Source: Bradyrhizobium macuxiense (GTDB lineage Bacteria > Pseudomonadota > Alphaproteobacteria > Rhizobiales > Xanthobacteraceae). From it: DNA of 48,989 nt. Made by a program: the position numbers and the translations under genes. The stretch spans positions 1 through 48,989 of the forward strand of contig NZ_LNCU01000107.1 of NCBI RefSeq assembly GCF_001542415.1, in the 5' to 3' direction. Positions 8,618 to 17,568 of this stretch are shown here, piece by piece. The number at the start of each line of letters is the position of its first letter. Position 1 is the first letter of the stretch. The notes beneath the pieces were generated by a model. The model searched no databases. It was not told where the DNA came from and saw nothing but the letters and a program-made list of their open reading frames with translations.

Positions 8618-9142
8618 ATGCCCTTAGCGACGTCGACCTCGAAATTGTCCATCGCGACTGTTGCTGTCGTGCTGCTGACCGGCGGCACAGCGATTGCGCA
8701 ACAGCCGCCGGCGCCCGATACCGAGAACGGTCGCTACGCGCTGTCTCCCGCGGCTGATGGCTTCCTGCGGCTAGACACGCGCACCGGCGCGGTGTCGACC
8801 TGCACCAATTCCGGTAACGGCTGGGCCTGCTACGAAGTGCCGGACGAGCGCGCGGCGCTGGATGCCGAGATCGGGCGTCTGCAGGCCGACAACGACAAAC
8901 TGAAGGCCGAGCTTGCGGCGCGCGAGCCGACCGCATCGGGCAAAACCGACGAGGCGCTGCCGAAGTCGGACTCGCTGAAGAAGGCGGAGCCGAAGACCGC
9001 CGAAGGCGACCGCAAGATCGAGATTCCGCTGCCGAGCGACCGCGATATGGATCGCGCGATGTCGTTCATCGAGCGCGCCTGGCGGCGGCTGATCGAGATG
9101 GCCAACCGTGTGCAGCGCGACAACAATGGCGGCAAGATTTGA
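8618..9142 (+). CDS. Exported hypothetical protein with coiled coil
   Basis: 174 residues. A signal peptide ends near TAIAQQ (residue 29). Next is a small domain, GRYALSPAADGFLRLDTRTGAVSTCTNSGNGWACYEVPDER, that looks like one beta-sheet unit with two cysteines. Then a short coiled coil (ALDAEIGRLQADNDKLKAEL), a Lys/Glu/Pro linker and a C-terminal helix. Start chosen by GGCGGAG before the ATG. Likely a periplasmic protein of unknown role, conserved in Bradyrhizobium to my knowledge. Confidence 0.82.
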   Translation: MPLATSTSKLSIATVAVVLLTGGTAIAQQPPAPDTENGRYALSPAADGFLRLDTRTGAVSTCTNSGNGWACYEVPDERAALDAEIGRLQADNDKLKAELAAREPTASGKTDEALPKSDSLKKAEPKTAEGDRKIEIPLPSDRDMDRAMSFIERAWRRLIEMANRVQRDNNGGKI

Positions 9143-9187
9143 CGCGCCCTCTCGACGGCATCGGGACGGCGAATTCAGGGAATGCCG

Positions 9188-9664
9188 ATGAGCCAATCGA
9201 AAGCGGCCACGCGCTCGGCACCGTCAACGGTCGCTGCAACCAGCATCGCTTCGTCGCGCCTGACGGTCCAGACATCGCGTGCAGGCTTTACCGACATCAC
9301 AAGCGAGGTCGCCAAATTCCTGCGCGAGGTGCATGCCGGCGAGGGCGCGGTGACGCTGTTCATCCGTCACACCTCGGCGTCGTTGACGATCCAGGAGAAC
9401 GCCGATCCCACCGTGCTGATCGACCTGATGACGGCACTCGATCGCGCCGCACCCGAAGACGGCGGCTGGCGCCACGACACCGAAGGTCCCGACGACATGC
9501 CGGCGCATATCAAGACCATGCTGACGAGTGTGTCGCTGCAGATCCCCGTGCTCGATGGCGAGATGGCGCTCGGCACCTGGCAGGGCATCTATCTGATCGA
9601 GCACCGCGCCCGGCCGCACCGGCGCGAGATCGCACTGCAATTCATCGGCGCGACGCGCGCATGA
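9188..9664 (+). CDS. YjbQ family protein (UPF0047, secondary thiamine-phosphate synthase type)
   Basis: 158 residues. The YjbQ core is plain: TLFIRHTSASLTIQENADPTVLIDL, then W-RHDTEGPDDMPAHIKTMLT, and the C-terminal GTWQGIYLIEHRARPHRREI. The histidines in RHTSAS, RHDTEG and AHIK form the metal/active-site cluster of the family. About 30 residues at the N-terminus are non-conserved. YjbQ proteins have weak thiamine-phosphate synthase activity; the physiological role is unclear. It ends convergently with the MFS permease gene. Confidence 0.93.
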   Translation: MSQSKAATRSAPSTVAATSIASSRLTVQTSRAGFTDITSEVAKFLREVHAGEGAVTLFIRHTSASLTIQENADPTVLIDLMTALDRAAPEDGGWRHDTEGPDDMPAHIKTMLTSVSLQIPVLDGEMALGTWQGIYLIEHRARPHRREIALQFIGATRA

Positions 9665-9701
9665 GGCTGTCGGCGCGAACCGCATCGGCTGCAAATGACA
9701 C

Positions 9702-9725
9702 CGGCCGCGGATCGCTCCGCGGCCG
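9702..9725. terminator. Hairpin between convergent genes
   Basis: Perfect 10-bp stem CGGCCGCGGA / TCCGCGGCCG with a TCGC loop, in the 88-base gap between yjbQ (plus) and the permease gene (minus). The T-tracts are poor on both sides, so termination is inferred from position and stem strength. Confidence 0.55.
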
Positions 9726-9752
9726 ATGCGTTTGGATCGCGATGTCGACCGA

Positions 9753-11417
9753 TCAGGTCTTGCTGATATCGACGTCCTTGGTCTCCGGCAGGAAGATCGC
9801 GCCGACGACCGCCGTGATGGCCGCGAAGATAATCGGATACCAGAGGCCGGCATAGATATCGCCGGTCGAGGCCACGATCGCGAACGCGGTCGCGGGCAGC
9901 AGGCCGCCGAACCAGCCGTTGCCGATGTGATAGGGCAGCGACATCGAGGTGTAGCGGATCTTGGTCGGGAACAACTCGACCAGCATCGCGGCGATCGGGC
10001 CGTAGACCATGGTGACGAAGATCACCAGGATGAACAGCAGACCGATGACTGCAGCGACCTGCGGGCGGAAGATATCAAACGGGTGCGCCATCTTCACGAT
10101 GCCGGAATCACCCGCCTTGGGGTAGCCGGCTGCTGCGATCGCCGCGGTGACCGCGGGATTGCCGGCCTTGGCGTCGGGGTAGGGGATCTCCTTGCCGTTG
10201 ATGACGACCTTCACGCCGGAGCCCGCGGCGCCGGGTGTCGTCGAGTACCTGACCGACGACTGGGCGAGGAAGGCGCGAGCGAGGTCGCAAGGCGCGGTGA
10301 AGATGCGGGTGCCGACCGGATTGAACAAGTCGCCGCAGCCCGCGGGATCGGCAACCACATCGACCTTGGTGGCTTCGATCGCCTTTTCCAGCGCCGGGTT
10401 GGCGTTGGTCGTAATCATCTTGAAGATCGGAATGAAGGTCAGTGCGGCGATCGCGCAGCCTGCAAGGATGATCGGCTTACGGCCGATCCGGTCCGACAAC
10501 GCGCCGAACACGATGAAGAAGCCGGTGCCGAACAGCAGCGACCAGGCGATCAGCAGGTTCGAGGTGTAGCCGTCAACCTTCAGGATCGCTTGCAGGAAGA
10601 ACAGCGCGTAGAACTGACCCGTGTACCAGACCACGCCCTGGCCCATGGTGCCGCCGAGCAGCGCAAGCAGCACGATCTTGGCGTTGGACCAGTTGGCGAA
10701 GGCTTCCGTCAGCGGCGCCTTCGAACTCTTGCCCTCGTCCTTCATCCGCTGGAACACAGGCGATTCGTTCAGCCGCAGACGGATCCAGACCGAGATTCCG
10801 AGCAGGAAGACCGACACCAGGAACGGGACGCGCCAACCCCAATCGGCGAACTCCTTCTCGCCGGTGATGCTTCGCGTGAACAGGATCACCAGGAGCGAAA
10901 GGAACAGGCCGAGCGTCGCCGTGGTCTGGATGAACGAGGTATAGTAGCCGCGCCTGCCCTGCGGGGCATGCTCGGCGACGTAGGTTGCCGCACCGCCATA
11001 TTCGCCGCCGAGCGCAAGGCCCTGCAGCAGTCGGAGACCGATCAGGATGACCGGCGCGGCGAACCCGATGGTCTTGGCGCTGGGCAACAGGCCGACGATG
11101 AAGGTCGACAGGCCCATGATCAGGATCGTGACGAGGAAGGTGTATTTGCGGCCGACGATGTCGCCGACACGGCCGAACACGATGGCGCCGAACGGGCGGA
11201 CCAGGAAGCCTGCGGCGAAGGCCAGCAGCGCGAAGATGTCGCGGGTCGCCGGCGGATAGTCGGAGAAGAACTGCGCGCCGATGATGCCGGCGAGCGATCC
11301 GTAGAGATAGAAGTCGTACCACTCGAAGACGGTGCCGAGCGACGACGCCAGGATGACGAAGCGTTCGTCCTTCGTCATGCCGGACGGTCGCGCCGAAGTT
11401 GCAGTCACTGTCGACAT
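9753..11417 (-). CDS. MFS transporter, metabolite:H+ symporter (MHS) type with long loop insert
   Basis: 554 residues, longer than the usual 430. The N-terminus (FVILASSLGTVFEWYDFYLYGSLA), the loop motif RPFGAIVFGRVGDIVGRKYTF and GLALGGEYGGAATYVAEHAP are signatures of the ProP/ShiA/haloacid-permease group. A stretch of about 110 mostly hydrophilic residues (about 335-450, including CGDLF and APCDLARAFL) interrupts the helices in the second half; a long extracytoplasmic loop is known for some MHS organic-acid permeases. It is divergent from a LuxR response regulator with about 330 bases between the starts, suggesting control by that regulator. A short organic acid is a reasonable substrate, but this is inferred. 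Confidence 0.88.
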   Translation of the reverse strand: MSTVTATSARPSGMTKDERFVILASSLGTVFEWYDFYLYGSLAGIIGAQFFSDYPPATRDIFALLAFAAGFLVRPFGAIVFGRVGDIVGRKYTFLVTILIMGLSTFIVGLLPSAKTIGFAAPVILIGLRLLQGLALGGEYGGAATYVAEHAPQGRRGYYTSFIQTTATLGLFLSLLVILFTRSITGEKEFADWGWRVPFLVSVFLLGISVWIRLRLNESPVFQRMKDEGKSSKAPLTEAFANWSNAKIVLLALLGGTMGQGVVWYTGQFYALFFLQAILKVDGYTSNLLIAWSLLFGTGFFIVFGALSDRIGRKPIILAGCAIAALTFIPIFKMITTNANPALEKAIEATKVDVVADPAGCGDLFNPVGTRIFTAPCDLARAFLAQSSVRYSTTPGAAGSGVKVVINGKEIPYPDAKAGNPAVTAAIAAAGYPKAGDSGIVKMAHPFDIFRPQVAAVIGLLFILVIFVTMVYGPIAAMLVELFPTKIRYTSMSLPYHIGNGWFGGLLPATAFAIVASTGDIYAGLWYPIIFAAITAVVGAIFLPETKDVDISKT

Positions 11418-11751
11418 CTGGATTAATCCCCCCGATTTATTGCTGCCGTGCTGCCCCCATCTGCCGGATTTCGGTCAGATTAAGTCAAAGGCTTGGCTTG
11501 AAGGTAACATCGCAGTGAAACCCACCCCAATAAGACTTTTGGCTTTTGCACGTCTTCGCCCTATCGTCGGACAGTGAATGAGATGGGACGCTCCCGCGCG
11601 CGTCTGTTGCGGCGCACAAGCCTGAGCGGGTTAACTGCGTTGGCATCTGGTATTACCGGGCGCTTGCGTGATACTCCGGCGCGGGAGACAACCAAGCTGC
11701 GTGGGTTCGCCGAAACCCGCCTGTAGGGACCGATCCGCCTGTGGGACTGAG

Positions 11752-12426
11752 ATGACTACTGTTGCCAATACTCATCTTGTCATCGCCGACGACCATCCGC
11801 TGTTCCGCGATGCGTTGCGTCAGGCGGTGTCGAGTGTCGTGAGTTCTGCCGCGATCAGCGAGGCCGGATCGTTCGAGGATTTGACCGCGCTGCTGGAACG
11901 CGACTCCGAGGTCGACCTCATCCTGCTCGACCTGACGATGCCCGGGATCAGCGGCTTCTCCGGCCTGATCTATCTGCGGGCGCAATATCCGGCGATCCCG
12001 GTGGTCATCGTGTCGGCCAGCGACGACGCCGGAACCATTCGCCGCTCGCTCGACTTCGGCGCCTCCGGCTTCATCCCCAAGCGCTTCGGCGTCGAGACGC
12101 TGCGCGATGCCATCATGAAGGTGATGGAGGGCGACGTCTGGGTTCCGCCGGACACCGATCTGTCGGCCGCGGGCGACCCTGACATGACGCGGCTGCGCGA
12201 CCGCCTGGTGACGCTGACCCCGCAGCAGGTGCGGGTGCTGATGATGCTGTCGGAGGGGCTGCTCAACAAGCAGATCGCCTACGAGCTTGGGGTCTCCGAG
12301 GCGACCATCAAGGCGCATGTCTCGGCCATCCTGCAAAAGCTCGGCGTCGAAAGCCGCACGCAAGCCGTGATCGCAGCCGCCAAGATTGCCGGCGGCCAGT
12401 GGCGCCAGGGCACGCCGACGCCGTAG
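11752..12426 (+). CDS. LuxR/NarL-family response regulator (CrbR/ErdR-like)
   Basis: 224 residues. The receiver domain has the acidic pair in IADDHPLFRDALR, the phospho-acceptor Asp in LILLDLTMPG near residue 59, and the conserved Lys in FIPKRFG near residue 110. The C-terminal HTH (LTPQQVRVLMMLSEGLLNKQIAYELGVSEATIKAHVSAIL, about 155-195) is typical LuxR. ATG chosen because MTTVANTHLVIADD is the natural receiver start; longer in-frame sequence is not conserved. It lies divergent from the MHS permease and one gene from the SSS-type hybrid kinase, the kinase/regulator pairing seen in CrbSR systems, which control acetate use in other proteobacteria. Confidence 0.92.
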   Translation: MTTVANTHLVIADDHPLFRDALRQAVSSVVSSAAISEAGSFEDLTALLERDSEVDLILLDLTMPGISGFSGLIYLRAQYPAIPVVIVSASDDAGTIRRSLDFGASGFIPKRFGVETLRDAIMKVMEGDVWVPPDTDLSAAGDPDMTRLRDRLVTLTPQQVRVLMMLSEGLLNKQIAYELGVSEATIKAHVSAILQKLGVESRTQAVIAAAKIAGGQWRQGTPTP

Positions 12427-12615
12427 CCCCGAGCAACTCCAGCCGCCGAGCCCGAACCACGGCATTGCGCGTCAATGAAGGGCGCGGCTAGGCGCGCCGA
12501 AGACGGGCCTCCGCGCGGCCATCCAGCTCTCCACCCAAAGTGCGCAGAGGTCGAAAACCGAGTATCCTGCCCGGCATCGGCCCGTGAGAGGCCGCGTGCT
12601 TTCGGGGAGAACGCC

Positions 12616-13809
12616 ATGATCTCTGCAACTCGTGTCGCCGGATTGTCTCTGGCTGCGGCAATCCTTCTCGGTGCCGGTTCTTTCAGCCGCGCTCACGCCA
12701 AGCCGCTGATGATCGTCGGCCTCGATGAGAAGCTGTTGTGGGACGACGACGGCAAGCCGGTGCTGTCAGCGCCCGGCAAGGATCAAGTGCTGATCGTCGA
12801 TCTCGCCGATCCCGAGAATCCGAAGATCGTGGCTTCTCTCCCATTGAAGAACTCAGTGGTCGGCCCCCCGGTCAACCTCGACATCGATCCAACCGGGACA
12901 GTGGCGCTGGTCGCGGATTCGGTCGACGTAGTAAAGGAAGGCGACGCTCTGAAGCAGGTGCCGGACAACAAGATCTATGTGATCGATCTCAAGGCGACGC
13001 CGCCGAAGCTCGCAGCGACCATTACCGGCGGAAAGCAGCCGTCGGGGTTGAGCTTCAGTCCCGACGGCAAGATGGCGTTGGTTGCCAACCGCGGGGACAA
13101 TTCAATCAGTGTACTTTCGGTCAACGGCACTGACGTCAAGGTCGCCGACACCGTATCGATGCCTGACAGCGTCGCGCATGTCACGTTCGCACCCGACGGC
13201 AAGCACGCGCTGGTCGCGCGCTTTCCCGCGCACAAGATATCGGTGCTCGATATCGCCGGCGAAAAGGTCATCTACAGCAAGATAGACCTGCCGGCCGGCC
13301 AATGGCCTTACAACGTGGCAGTGACCCCGAACAGCAAGATCGCGTTGACGTCAGACAACGGCAATGCAGGCGCGTCGGACGGCAGCGTCGACACGGCCAG
13401 CATCATCGATCTCGAAGCGAAGCCGCCGCGTATCATCGATCGCGTGGTGGTCGGCGATGGACCGGAGGGACTTGCCGTCAGCCCGAAGGGCGACCTTGCA
13501 GTCTCGGTGATCCTGCGCGGATCGAACATGAAGAATGCGTTCTTCCATGAGAAGAACGGTAGCGTCTCGGTCCTGAAGATCGACGGCAAGAAAGTGACCA
13601 AGATCCGAGATATCGACGTCGGCGGACTGCCTGAGGCTGCGGTCTTCACGCCTGACGGAAAATACATCCTAGTCGGGAACTACCTCACCCGGGACTTCTC
13701 AATCCTCCAGGTCGACGGAACAAACGTCACCGACACAGGGAAGCGCTTTCAGGTGCCAGGGCACCCGGCGTCGGCCAGAATGGAACCGAACCAAGCCAGC
13801 GCAAGATGA
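12616..13809 (+). CDS. Exported YncE-like beta-propeller protein
   Basis: 397 residues with a signal peptide to about residue 29 (ending SRAHA). Repeated blades follow, with motifs such as GKQPSGLSFSPDGKMALVANRGDNSISVLSV and AAVFTPDGKYILVGNYLTRDFSILQV, typical of YVTN/YncE seven-bladed propellers. It probably works in the periplasm as a binding or scaffold protein. Start chosen at the ATG preceded by GGGGAGAACGCC, where the signal peptide begins. The stop lies inside a palindromic repeat. It sits between the response regulator and the hybrid kinase, but a functional link is not shown. Confidence 0.88.
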   Translation: MISATRVAGLSLAAAILLGAGSFSRAHAKPLMIVGLDEKLLWDDDGKPVLSAPGKDQVLIVDLADPENPKIVASLPLKNSVVGPPVNLDIDPTGTVALVADSVDVVKEGDALKQVPDNKIYVIDLKATPPKLAATITGGKQPSGLSFSPDGKMALVANRGDNSISVLSVNGTDVKVADTVSMPDSVAHVTFAPDGKHALVARFPAHKISVLDIAGEKVIYSKIDLPAGQWPYNVAVTPNSKIALTSDNGNAGASDGSVDTASIIDLEAKPPRIIDRVVVGDGPEGLAVSPKGDLAVSVILRGSNMKNAFFHEKNGSVSVLKIDGKKVTKIRDIDVGGLPEAAVFTPDGKYILVGNYLTRDFSILQVDGTNVTDTGKRFQVPGHPASARMEPNQASAR

Positions 13810-13903
13810 GATTGGGCTGAACCAGAACATGCTTCAGAGCATGCGTCGAAAAGATCATGCTCAAACAAGGAGCTAAAGCGCGATGACGATTCAACCCAAT
13901 CTC
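13808..13903. repeat. Palindromic repeat overlapping the propeller gene stop
   Basis: GAGATTGGGCTGAA (13808-13821) pairs with TTCAACCCAATCTC (13890-13903). The interior has further hairpins (GCATGCTTCAGAGCATGC-like). The end sequence with GATGACGATTCAACCCAATCTCATC belongs to a repeat family widespread in Bradyrhizobium. It may help terminate the propeller transcript. Confidence 0.7.
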
Positions 13904-13944
13904 ATCGGGCTTTAGCGAGATGGGCGCCGGATTGCGTCCCGCGC

Positions 13945-16900
13945 TCACTCCGCCGCCACCATCTGCTGGGTGCGCCATTGCCCGAGCAGCGCGCGCAGCG
14001 ACGCCGGTTTGATCGGCTTGTTCAGCACCGCGATGTTCTCGTCGCGGGCTGCGGCGCGCACGGCTGGGCTGCGGTCGGCGGTGATCAGGATCGCCGGGAT
14101 GTTGTCGCCGAAGCGGCGGCGGATCTCGCGGATCGCCGCGACGCCGTTGCCGCGGTCGAGGTGGTAGTCGACCAGCACGCCGGTGACGCGGCCGCCGGCA
14201 GCCTCGATCGCGGTGATGGCGGCCTCGGAATCGCTGACCGCGATCACCTCGGCGTCCCATGCCGTCAGCAGCGTCTTCATGCCGTCGAGAATGGCGGGAT
14301 CGTTCTCGACGCAGACGATCCGCGCACCGCTCATCGACGTCTTCGACAGCGGCGTGGCACTGGTGACCGCCGCGGTATGGTTGACCGCGGTCGCAACCGG
14401 CACGGAGACCGAGAACACCGAGCCGCCACCCGGATTGGCATCGATCGCGATGCGATGGTTGAGCACCCGCGCCAGCCGCTCGACGATCGACAGGCCAAGG
14501 CCGAGGCCGCGCGCGATCCGCGCGCCCTGTTCGAGGCGATGGAATTCCTTGAAGATCTCGCTCCGCTTCTGCACAGGGATGCCGACGCCGGTGTCGTAGA
14601 TGCTGATCTGGAGCCGATCGCCGCGACGGCGGCAGCCGACCAGCACGCGACCACGCGGGGTGTATTTGATCGCGTTGGAGATGAAGTTCTGCAAGAGCCG
14701 GCGCAGCAGCGAGCGGTCGGATTCGACCGGCAGCGAGCAGGGTACGAAGTAAAGGTCGAGGCCCTTGTCGCGCGCGATCGGCGCGAATTCGATCTCCAGC
14801 GAGCGCATCAGGTCGGCCATCCGGAAGCTCGAGATCGATGGCGTCATGGCGCCGGCATCGAGCCTGGAGATGTCGAGCAGCGCGCCCAGGATGTCCTCGA
14901 TCGCCTCAAGCGAGTCGTCGATGTTCTCGACCAGGCGCGAATCCTCGCCGCCGTTCTGGCGCTCGACCAGGCTCGTCACATAGAGCCGCGCCGCGTTGAG
15001 CGGCTGCAGGATGTCGTGGCTTGCGGCGGCGAGGAAGCGCGTCTTCGACGCGTTGGCGTCTTCCGCGGTGCTCTTGGCAAGCGCGAGCTCCGAATTCAGC
15101 TGTGTCAGCTCCTCGGTGCGGTCGCGTACCCGCTTCTCCAGCGTTGCATTGGCCCGCTCGAGCGCTGCCGCGGCCTCGAAGCTTGGCGTGACGTCGGAGA
15201 AGGTGATGACGAGCGCGCCGCCCGGCATGCGGTTGGTGCGCACCTCGATCACCAGATGGCGATCGGTGAAGCGTTCCAAATAAGGTTCGCCCTCGGTGGT
15301 ATAGGCGCGCAGGCGCCGCTCCAGCAGGCTGTCGCTGCTCCCGGCCGCCGGCGGACGGACCGCGCCCATGAATTCGAGGATCTCGGGCAGCGGAATGCCG
15401 AGCTGCACCAGATGCGGCGGCAGCGCCAGCAATTCGCTGAACTGGCGGTTGGAGCAGATCAGCTGCAGGTCGGCGTCGAACACCGCAATGCCCTGGCGCA
15501 CATGGTTGAGCGCGGTCTGCAGGATCTCGCGGTTGAAGTGCAGCGCGGCATGCGAATCGTCGAGCAGCTTGAGCGCGGCCTTGGCCGACACGGTGCGTCG
15601 CTGCAACAGCAGCGACATCACAAGGCGCGACGACGCGGCGCCGATCGATGAGGCGATCAGCCGCTCGGCGTGCTGCAGCAACTCGAAATCGGCCGGGGCG
15701 GACGGATCGAGCGTGCTGTTGCGATCGGCGGCGAAGTCGGCGAAGGCCTGCCGGGCACGGTCGGGCCCGAGATACTGCGCCACCGTGCTCTGGATATCCT
15801 GCACCGTCACGGTGGTGCGCCAGCGCCGGAAGCTCGGGGCGATCGGCGTCAGCGCGTTGGGCACGAACACGTCGGCCTGCAGCAGCTCGATCGACGACGG
15901 CGCCTGCGTCACCGAGAACACGACATAGGTCAGGATGTTGAGCGCGAGACTCCACAGCACGCCATGCAGCAGCGGCGGCATATCGGCACCGAACAGCGCC
16001 TGCGGCCGCAGCGCCTCGATCCCGAACGGCCCGTGCTGCAGCAGCATCAGGCCGGCGGTCGAGGTTTCCAGGAAACTCGGCACGAACAGCGTGTAGAGCC
16101 ACATCGCGAAGCCGACCAGCATGCCCGCCATGGCGCCGCGGGCGGTGGCGCGGCGCCAGAACAGGCCTCCGAAGAACGCCGGCGCGAGCTGGGCGATCGC
16201 GGCAAAGGACAAGAGGCCGATCGCGACCAGCTGGGTGTTGCCGAGCGCGCGGTAGTAGAAATACGCCATCACCATGATGGCGAAGATCGAGAAGCGGCGC
16301 GCCTTCAGGAGGAAGTCGCCGAAATCCTTCTGGCCGACACGGGCCTCGTCGCTGCGCGGCAGCACCAGCGGCAGCACGATGTCGTTGGAGACCATGATCG
16401 ACAGCGCAACGCATTCGACGATCACCATCGCGGTCGCGGCCGACAGGCCGCCGACGAACACGGCGAGGCTGAGCAGCGGCGAATTGCCCTCGATCGGCAG
16501 CGCCAGCACGAACATGTCGGCGTCGACGGCGCCGAACGGGAAGATGACCAGGCCCGCGAGCGCGATCGGGATCACGAAGACGTTGATTACGACGAGGTAG
16601 AGCGGGAACAGCCAGCGCGCCCGGCTGACGTCGGCGTTGGAGGAATTCTCCACCACGCTGACATGGAACTGGCGCGGCAGCAGCATGATCGCGCAGAACG
16701 ACAGTAACGTCATGATCAGGAAATTGCCGATCGACGGCACGTATTCGATCGCGCGCACCGCCTCCGGCGTCTTCAGGGCGCGCTCATAGAGTTCGGCCGG
16801 CGAGAACATCCAGAAGGTGACGAAGGCGCCGGCGGCGATGAAGGCGACCAGCTTGACGATGGATTCGGCCGCGATCGCCAGGATCAGGCCGTGCTGGTGC

Positions 16901-17454
16901 TCGGTTGCATCGGTGTGGCGGGTGCCGAACAGCACCGCGAACACCGCCATGGCAAGCGTCACCATCAGCGCGATATCGCCGAGGATCGGGATCTTGGAGA
17001 CGGCCTGGTCCTCGCTCAGGATCGTTTCCAGCGACGAGGCCATCGCCTTCAGCTGCAGCGCGATATAGGGCACCGAGCCGATGATCGCGATCAGCGCCAC
17101 GGTTGCGGCCACAGCCTGGCTCTTGCCGTAGCGTGCGGCGATGAAGTCGGCGATCGAGGTGATGTTCTGCGACTTGGCCAGCGCGATCACGCGGCGCAAC
17201 AGCGGCGTGCACAGGCCGACCATCACGATCGGGCCGACATAGATCGCGAGGAAGTCGACGCTGGTGCGGGTGGCGAAGCCGACCGAGCCGAAGAAGGTCC
17301 AGGAGGTGCAGTAGATCGCGAGCGACAGCGGATAGATCCACTGGCTGGCACGGCCGCGCTCGTCAGGCGACATCCGGTCGCCGCGGCTCGCCACGAAGAA
17401 CAGCAATCCGATGTATGCGAACGCCGTAACGATGACGCCCCAGTCGTGGAGCAT
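13945..17454 (-). CDS. Hybrid sensor histidine kinase/response regulator with SLC5-type transporter domain (CrbS-like)
   Basis: 1169 residues. Residues 1 to about 500 are a sodium:solute-symporter-like membrane domain with about 13 helices (for example YPLSLAIYCTSWTFFGSVGFA). A linker and a PAS-like region (ALNHVRQGIAVFDADLQLICSNRQF, about 640-760) follow, then a coiled coil. The phospho-acceptor His is in AASHDILQPLNAARLY near 810. The ATP-binding domain shows NFISNAIKYTPRG, DTGVGIP and GLGLGLSIVERL. A C-terminal receiver (about 1041-1169) has Asp in VLVDYHLD and Lys in VLNKPIKP. This architecture is that of CrbS/MxtR, which couple substrate import or sensing to phosphorelay; a LuxR partner lies 1.5 kb away. 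The ligand is likely a short organic acid, by analogy only. Confidence 0.93.
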   Translation of the reverse strand: MLHDWGVIVTAFAYIGLLFFVASRGDRMSPDERGRASQWIYPLSLAIYCTSWTFFGSVGFATRTSVDFLAIYVGPIVMVGLCTPLLRRVIALAKSQNITSIADFIAARYGKSQAVAATVALIAIIGSVPYIALQLKAMASSLETILSEDQAVSKIPILGDIALMVTLAMAVFAVLFGTRHTDATEHQHGLILAIAAESIVKLVAFIAAGAFVTFWMFSPAELYERALKTPEAVRAIEYVPSIGNFLIMTLLSFCAIMLLPRQFHVSVVENSSNADVSRARWLFPLYLVVINVFVIPIALAGLVIFPFGAVDADMFVLALPIEGNSPLLSLAVFVGGLSAATAMVIVECVALSIMVSNDIVLPLVLPRSDEARVGQKDFGDFLLKARRFSIFAIMVMAYFYYRALGNTQLVAIGLLSFAAIAQLAPAFFGGLFWRRATARGAMAGMLVGFAMWLYTLFVPSFLETSTAGLMLLQHGPFGIEALRPQALFGADMPPLLHGVLWSLALNILTYVVFSVTQAPSSIELLQADVFVPNALTPIAPSFRRWRTTVTVQDIQSTVAQYLGPDRARQAFADFAADRNSTLDPSAPADFELLQHAERLIASSIGAASSRLVMSLLLQRRTVSAKAALKLLDDSHAALHFNREILQTALNHVRQGIAVFDADLQLICSNRQFSELLALPPHLVQLGIPLPEILEFMGAVRPPAAGSSDSLLERRLRAYTTEGEPYLERFTDRHLVIEVRTNRMPGGALVITFSDVTPSFEAAAALERANATLEKRVRDRTEELTQLNSELALAKSTAEDANASKTRFLAAASHDILQPLNAARLYVTSLVERQNGGEDSRLVENIDDSLEAIEDILGALLDISRLDAGAMTPSISSFRMADLMRSLEIEFAPIARDKGLDLYFVPCSLPVESDRSLLRRLLQNFISNAIKYTPRGRVLVGCRRRGDRLQISIYDTGVGIPVQKRSEIFKEFHRLEQGARIARGLGLGLSIVERLARVLNHRIAIDANPGGGSVFSVSVPVATAVNHTAAVTSATPLSKTSMSGARIVCVENDPAILDGMKTLLTAWDAEVIAVSDSEAAITAIEAAGGRVTGVLVDYHLDRGNGVAAIREIRRRFGDNIPAILITADRSPAVRAAARDENIAVLNKPIKPASLRALLGQWRTQQMVAAE

Positions 17455-17510
17455 TGCCGCTCATCTCCCTTCCCGGCCCGGGAAAGGGCCGTGTCCGGGA
17501 TTATAGACGC

Positions 17511-17545
17511 AATGGGCCGGCCGCGCACCGCGCGACCGGCCCATT
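17511..17545. terminator. Hairpin downstream of hemA
   Basis: AATGGGCCGG (17511-17520) and CCGGCCCATT (17536-17545) form a perfect 10-bp stem with a GC-rich internal hairpin. It lies between the hemA stop and the hybrid kinase start, both minus strand. The T-run is short, so this may be an incomplete terminator. Confidence 0.5.
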
Positions 17546-17568
17546 TTCGAGACCAAGATCAGACAGGG

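Noticed and set aside
9726..11426. 566-residue plus-strand frame opposite the MFS permease
   Set aside because: Composition is dominated by Arg, Asp and Gly with no domain; the minus-strand permease is certain.
11430..11500. Sigma-54 or FixK site upstream of the MFS gene
   Set aside because: Only partial matches (GGTCAG, AAGTCAA) with wrong spacing.
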